From the NCBI GenBank assembly GCA_016199405.1, contig JACQGS010000186.1, positions 1 through 7,194 of the forward strand: a stretch of DNA of 7,194 bases. The letters run 5' to 3'. Within the stretch, counting starts at the first letter, position 1; each line of letters opens with the position of its first letter. Positions 5,103 through 7,194 of this stretch are shown one piece after another. The translations under genes and the position numbers were made by a program. The stretch comes from Chloroflexota bacterium. GTDB taxonomy: Bacteria > Chloroflexota > Anaerolineae > UBA4142. The notes beneath the pieces are model-generated. The model saw nothing but the letters and a program-made list of their open reading frames with translations, had not been told where the DNA came from and made no database searches.

Positions 5103-7194
5103 CGCTGCCCCGACTTTTTTCTGCAGGGTGGAAGCCCAGCCGCGCTGGGCGTTTCGTGGACGGCAAGCGCGGCTTGCCGGCTACCCCGTGCGCGCGCGGC
5201 AGGTGCGCCGCACTCGCTTCGCGCGAAGTGCGGCGCACCTTGCGCTCGTCCGATTTCCGCGCGGTTATTTTTCTCGCGCTCGCGCCCTTTGTCATTTATT
5301 TTCCCGCCGCGTTGGGGCTCCAGACTTTTTTCGCATACGACATCCAATATCTTTTCTATCCCATTCGTTTTGAATTGGCGCACCGTCTGGCGCAAGGGCA
5401 ACTGCCTTTTTGGAGCGCGACGATGCACGGCGGGTTTCCTCTCCTCGCCGAAGGGCAAGTCGGCGCGCTCTATCCGTTGAATTGGCTGCTCTATCGCTTC
5501 TTGCCTCTGCATATCGCGCTGTCGTATTCGCTCCTTCCGCACTTGGCATTAGCCGGCGTCGGAATGTATCTCTTTCTGCGTACGCAGAATCTGCGCGCAG
5601 CGGCGGCATCCGTCGGCGCGCTGAGTTTTTATTTCAGCGGCTTTTTCGCCGCGAAAATCCAGCACATGACCAATATGATCGCGGCGGGATGGATGCCCTG
5701 GCTCTTTTTTTGCTACGAAAAGTTCGCGCATGCGCGCGATAAACGCGCCCGCCGCGCGTGGTTCGCGGCGATCAGTGTCGTCGCCGCGCTGATGCTACTG
5801 AATGGACATCTCCAGATTGATTTCATAGCCGTGACACTGTTTGGTTTATGGGTTCTCTTTGCTTCGCTCCGTCGCGTTGAACATTCCATCCGCCAGCGCA
5901 TCGCCGAAATTGGGCTAACGATGTGCGCGCTCGTGCTGGGCGTCGGCATTGCTGCCGCGCAGTTGATTCCGTTCGCGGAATTATTTCCGTATTCGATTCG
6001 GGGCGGAGATTATGCGGCAAAAGAGTGGGCAAGTTATTCACTGAATCCTGAACGACTGATTCAAGTTGTTTCGCCGTTCGCTATCGAAGGGCCTTTCGAT
6101 CCGAACGTTGAATTTTTCGGATACGTGGGGCTGATGCCCTTGGGCTTGGCAATCGCGGCGCTCGCGATGCGGCGCGATCGGCGCGTGTGGTTTTGGGTTG
6201 CGATAATAATTGGCGCGCTGGCGTTAGCGATCGGAAGTTACAATCCATTTTACGAATTGCTCTTCAACGTCCCCGTCTTTAATCGCTTTCGCGTGCCGGC
6301 GCGCTTCTTGCTCTGGTTCATCTTTGCGATGGCGTTTCTCGCCGCGCTCGCGCTCGATGAACTGGCGCGAAGATTGGAAGCTACTGACCGCGCGCGGCGC
6401 GCGGCGACCGGGATCGCCATCGCGTTTGGGATTTTGATCGTCGCCGCGTTCCTCGCCGCGTATAACGCGACGTGGGAATTCTGGTTGGACGCTTGGCATT
6501 TCTTGCCGTACATATTCGGTGCGTTGGCGGCGGGGATCTTGATTAGCGCGGCGTTGAAAAAAATTTCGGCGCCGGATTTTCTCGCGCTCACGTTGGGTCT
6601 CACGGTTTTTGATTTGACCTGCTTTGTCGCGCCGTTTCTTTTCACAACCAGCCGCATGGTGCCACCTGAAGCGCTGAACCCTCTTCCACGGTCGGTCGCC
6701 GCGATGGAGAACGCAAACACGTTTTATCGCGTCTTGGCGTTTCGTAATATCCACACCTCGGAGGCCGCGGCGCGCGCGTCGCTTCAACCCACATTGCCGA
6801 CGGTGTACTCGAAAGAGGGATTCGATAATTATATCGGCTTGCCCCTCGGACGAAACAACACCTATCACGAAACGATGTCGCCCGCGATGTTCAATTTGGC
6901 GAACATCCGCTATTATCTGGTTCCCATTGAGCCGCCCGCCGACCCGGTTTTTCTGGGAAAGAAATTGCTTCCCGCGTCCGAGCCAGCGTACGCGTTGAAT
7001 CTCGATTTGCTGTCCCGTACGCTCAGAATTCCTCCCACGCGCGCGATGCAGATCGAAGTGGTTTCATACACGGATGACACCGCCAATTGGGAAAGCGGTT
7101 TTTCGGTTGGCGAAATTGAATTGGGATTGGATGGCGGCAGTTCGATCAAATTACCGTTACGTCTAGGATTTGAAACAGCCGATTGGGCGTACGA
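5093..7194 (+). CDS. YfhO-like GT-C membrane protein, 3' end outside window
   Basis: The frame is open from ATG 5093 to the window end, giving 700 codons with no stop. The start overlaps the previous stop by ten bases, so the two genes are probably coupled. Residues 57-75 form the first helix, followed by TFFAYDIQYLFYP, with D83 as the likely GT-C catalytic acid. Then come LPFWSATMHGGFPLLAEGQ and GALYPLNWLLYRFLP (about 104-138), the hallmark region of YfhO-type proteins. About ten more helices follow (roughly 143-163, 223-258, 272-293, 343-381, 402-421, 438-457, 470-516). FNVPVFNRFRVPARFLLW (391-408) and NLANIRYYLVP (601-611) are further family motifs; a soluble beta-rich tail begins near 600. 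YfhO in Firmicutes is linked to lipoteichoic-acid glycosylation; here the role is inferred only as a lipid-linked sugar transferase. Oddly, about residues 10-50 are encoded by clustered hairpins, are basic and Cys-containing, and look unlike any helix or family sequence. Confidence 0.87.
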   Translation, partial: MQIALPRLFSAGWKPSRAGRFVDGKRGLPATPCARGRCAALASREVRRTLRSSDFRAVIFLALAPFVIYFPAALGLQTFFAYDIQYLFYPIRFELAHRLAQGQLPFWSATMHGGFPLLAEGQVGALYPLNWLLYRFLPLHIALSYSLLPHLALAGVGMYLFLRTQNLRAAAASVGALSFYFSGFFAAKIQHMTNMIAAGWMPWLFFCYEKFAHARDKRARRAWFAAISVVAALMLLNGHLQIDFIAVTLFGLWVLFASLRRVEHSIRQRIAEIGLTMCALVLGVGIAAAQLIPFAELFPYSIRGGDYAAKEWASYSLNPERLIQVVSPFAIEGPFDPNVEFFGYVGLMPLGLAIAALAMRRDRRVWFWVAIIIGALALAIGSYNPFYELLFNVPVFNRFRVPARFLLWFIFAMAFLAALALDELARRLEATDRARRAATGIAIAFGILIVAAFLAAYNATWEFWLDAWHFLPYIFGALAAGILISAALKKISAPDFLALTLGLTVFDLTCFVAPFLFTTSRMVPPEALNPLPRSVAAMENANTFYRVLAFRNIHTSEAAARASLQPTLPTVYSKEGFDNYIGLPLGRNNTYHETMSPAMFNLANIRYYLVPIEPPADPVFLGKKLLPASEPAYALNLDLLSRTLRIPPTRAMQIEVVSYTDDTANWESGFSVGEIELGLDGGSSIKLPLRLGFETADWAY
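5121..5241 (+). repeat. Cluster of three perfect hairpins (dispersed-repeat-like) inside the 5' end of the YfhO-like gene
   Basis: Three perfect inverted repeats stand in a row: GCCCAGC/GCTGGGC at 5134-5140 and 5144-5150 (three-base loop); CGGCAAGC/GCTTGCCG at 5161-5168 and 5172-5179 (three-base loop); and AGGTGCGCCGCACT/AGTGCGGCGCACCT at 5201-5214 and 5227-5240 (twelve-base loop). Such serial hairpins resemble intergenic palindromic repeats of Chloroflexota, not coding sequence. They lie downstream of ATG 5093 and are read in frame without a stop. The outer borders are uncertain. They share no obvious sequence with the repeat at 896-1010. Confidence 0.65.

Noticed and set aside
6224..6868. 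Long minus-strand open frames (also 2198-2860, 4152-4874 and 4988-5542)
   Set aside because: They lie opposite clear membrane-protein genes. Their products are Arg/Ala/Ser-rich with no recognisable motifs, as expected from the reverse of GC-rich codons.

Overview
The window is a run of four head-to-tail plus-strand genes. All encode large polytopic membrane proteins of the GT-C type (lipid-linked-sugar glycosyltransferases), and the coding sequence is almost continuous. GC-rich, GCGCG-dense codon use, the particular C-terminal beta-sandwich modules and the type of dispersed palindromic repeats all suggest an uncultured Chloroflexota (Anaerolineae-like) bacterium. That placement is inferred from style and not from a marker gene.

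Layout: (1) 1-876 is the 3' part of a gene that begins before the window; only its soluble tail is visible, with two tandem beta-sandwich domains. (2) 873-3002 is a DUF2723-type (TMEM260-like) GT-C protein. It overlaps gene 1 by four bases (GTGA) and ends in a third copy of the same beta-sandwich. (3) A 144-base gap, the only real intergenic space, carries a good sigma70-like promoter candidate and a perfect 8+8 palindrome. (4) 3147-5102 is a TMTC/PMT-like GT-C protein with a C-terminal jelly-roll domain. (5) 5093-7194 is a YfhO-like GT-C protein that overlaps gene 3 by ten bases and runs off the window.

Genes 1-2 and genes 3-4 look like two translationally coupled pairs. Genes 3-4 possibly have their own promoter. 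Together they look like part of a cell-surface or exported-glycan locus, in which several membrane glycosyltransferases with different folds or specificities are paired with extracytoplasmic carbohydrate-related modules. Acceptors and donors cannot be read from the sequence.

The most unusual feature is at two of the gene starts. The first ~45-50 codons of both the DUF2723 gene and the YfhO-like gene are made largely of palindromic dispersed-repeat DNA, read in frame. The two repeats are unrelated to each other: a TGTCA...TGACA element at 896-1010 and a cluster of three hairpins at about 5121-5241. No RNA genes, CRISPR arrays or transposase genes were seen.
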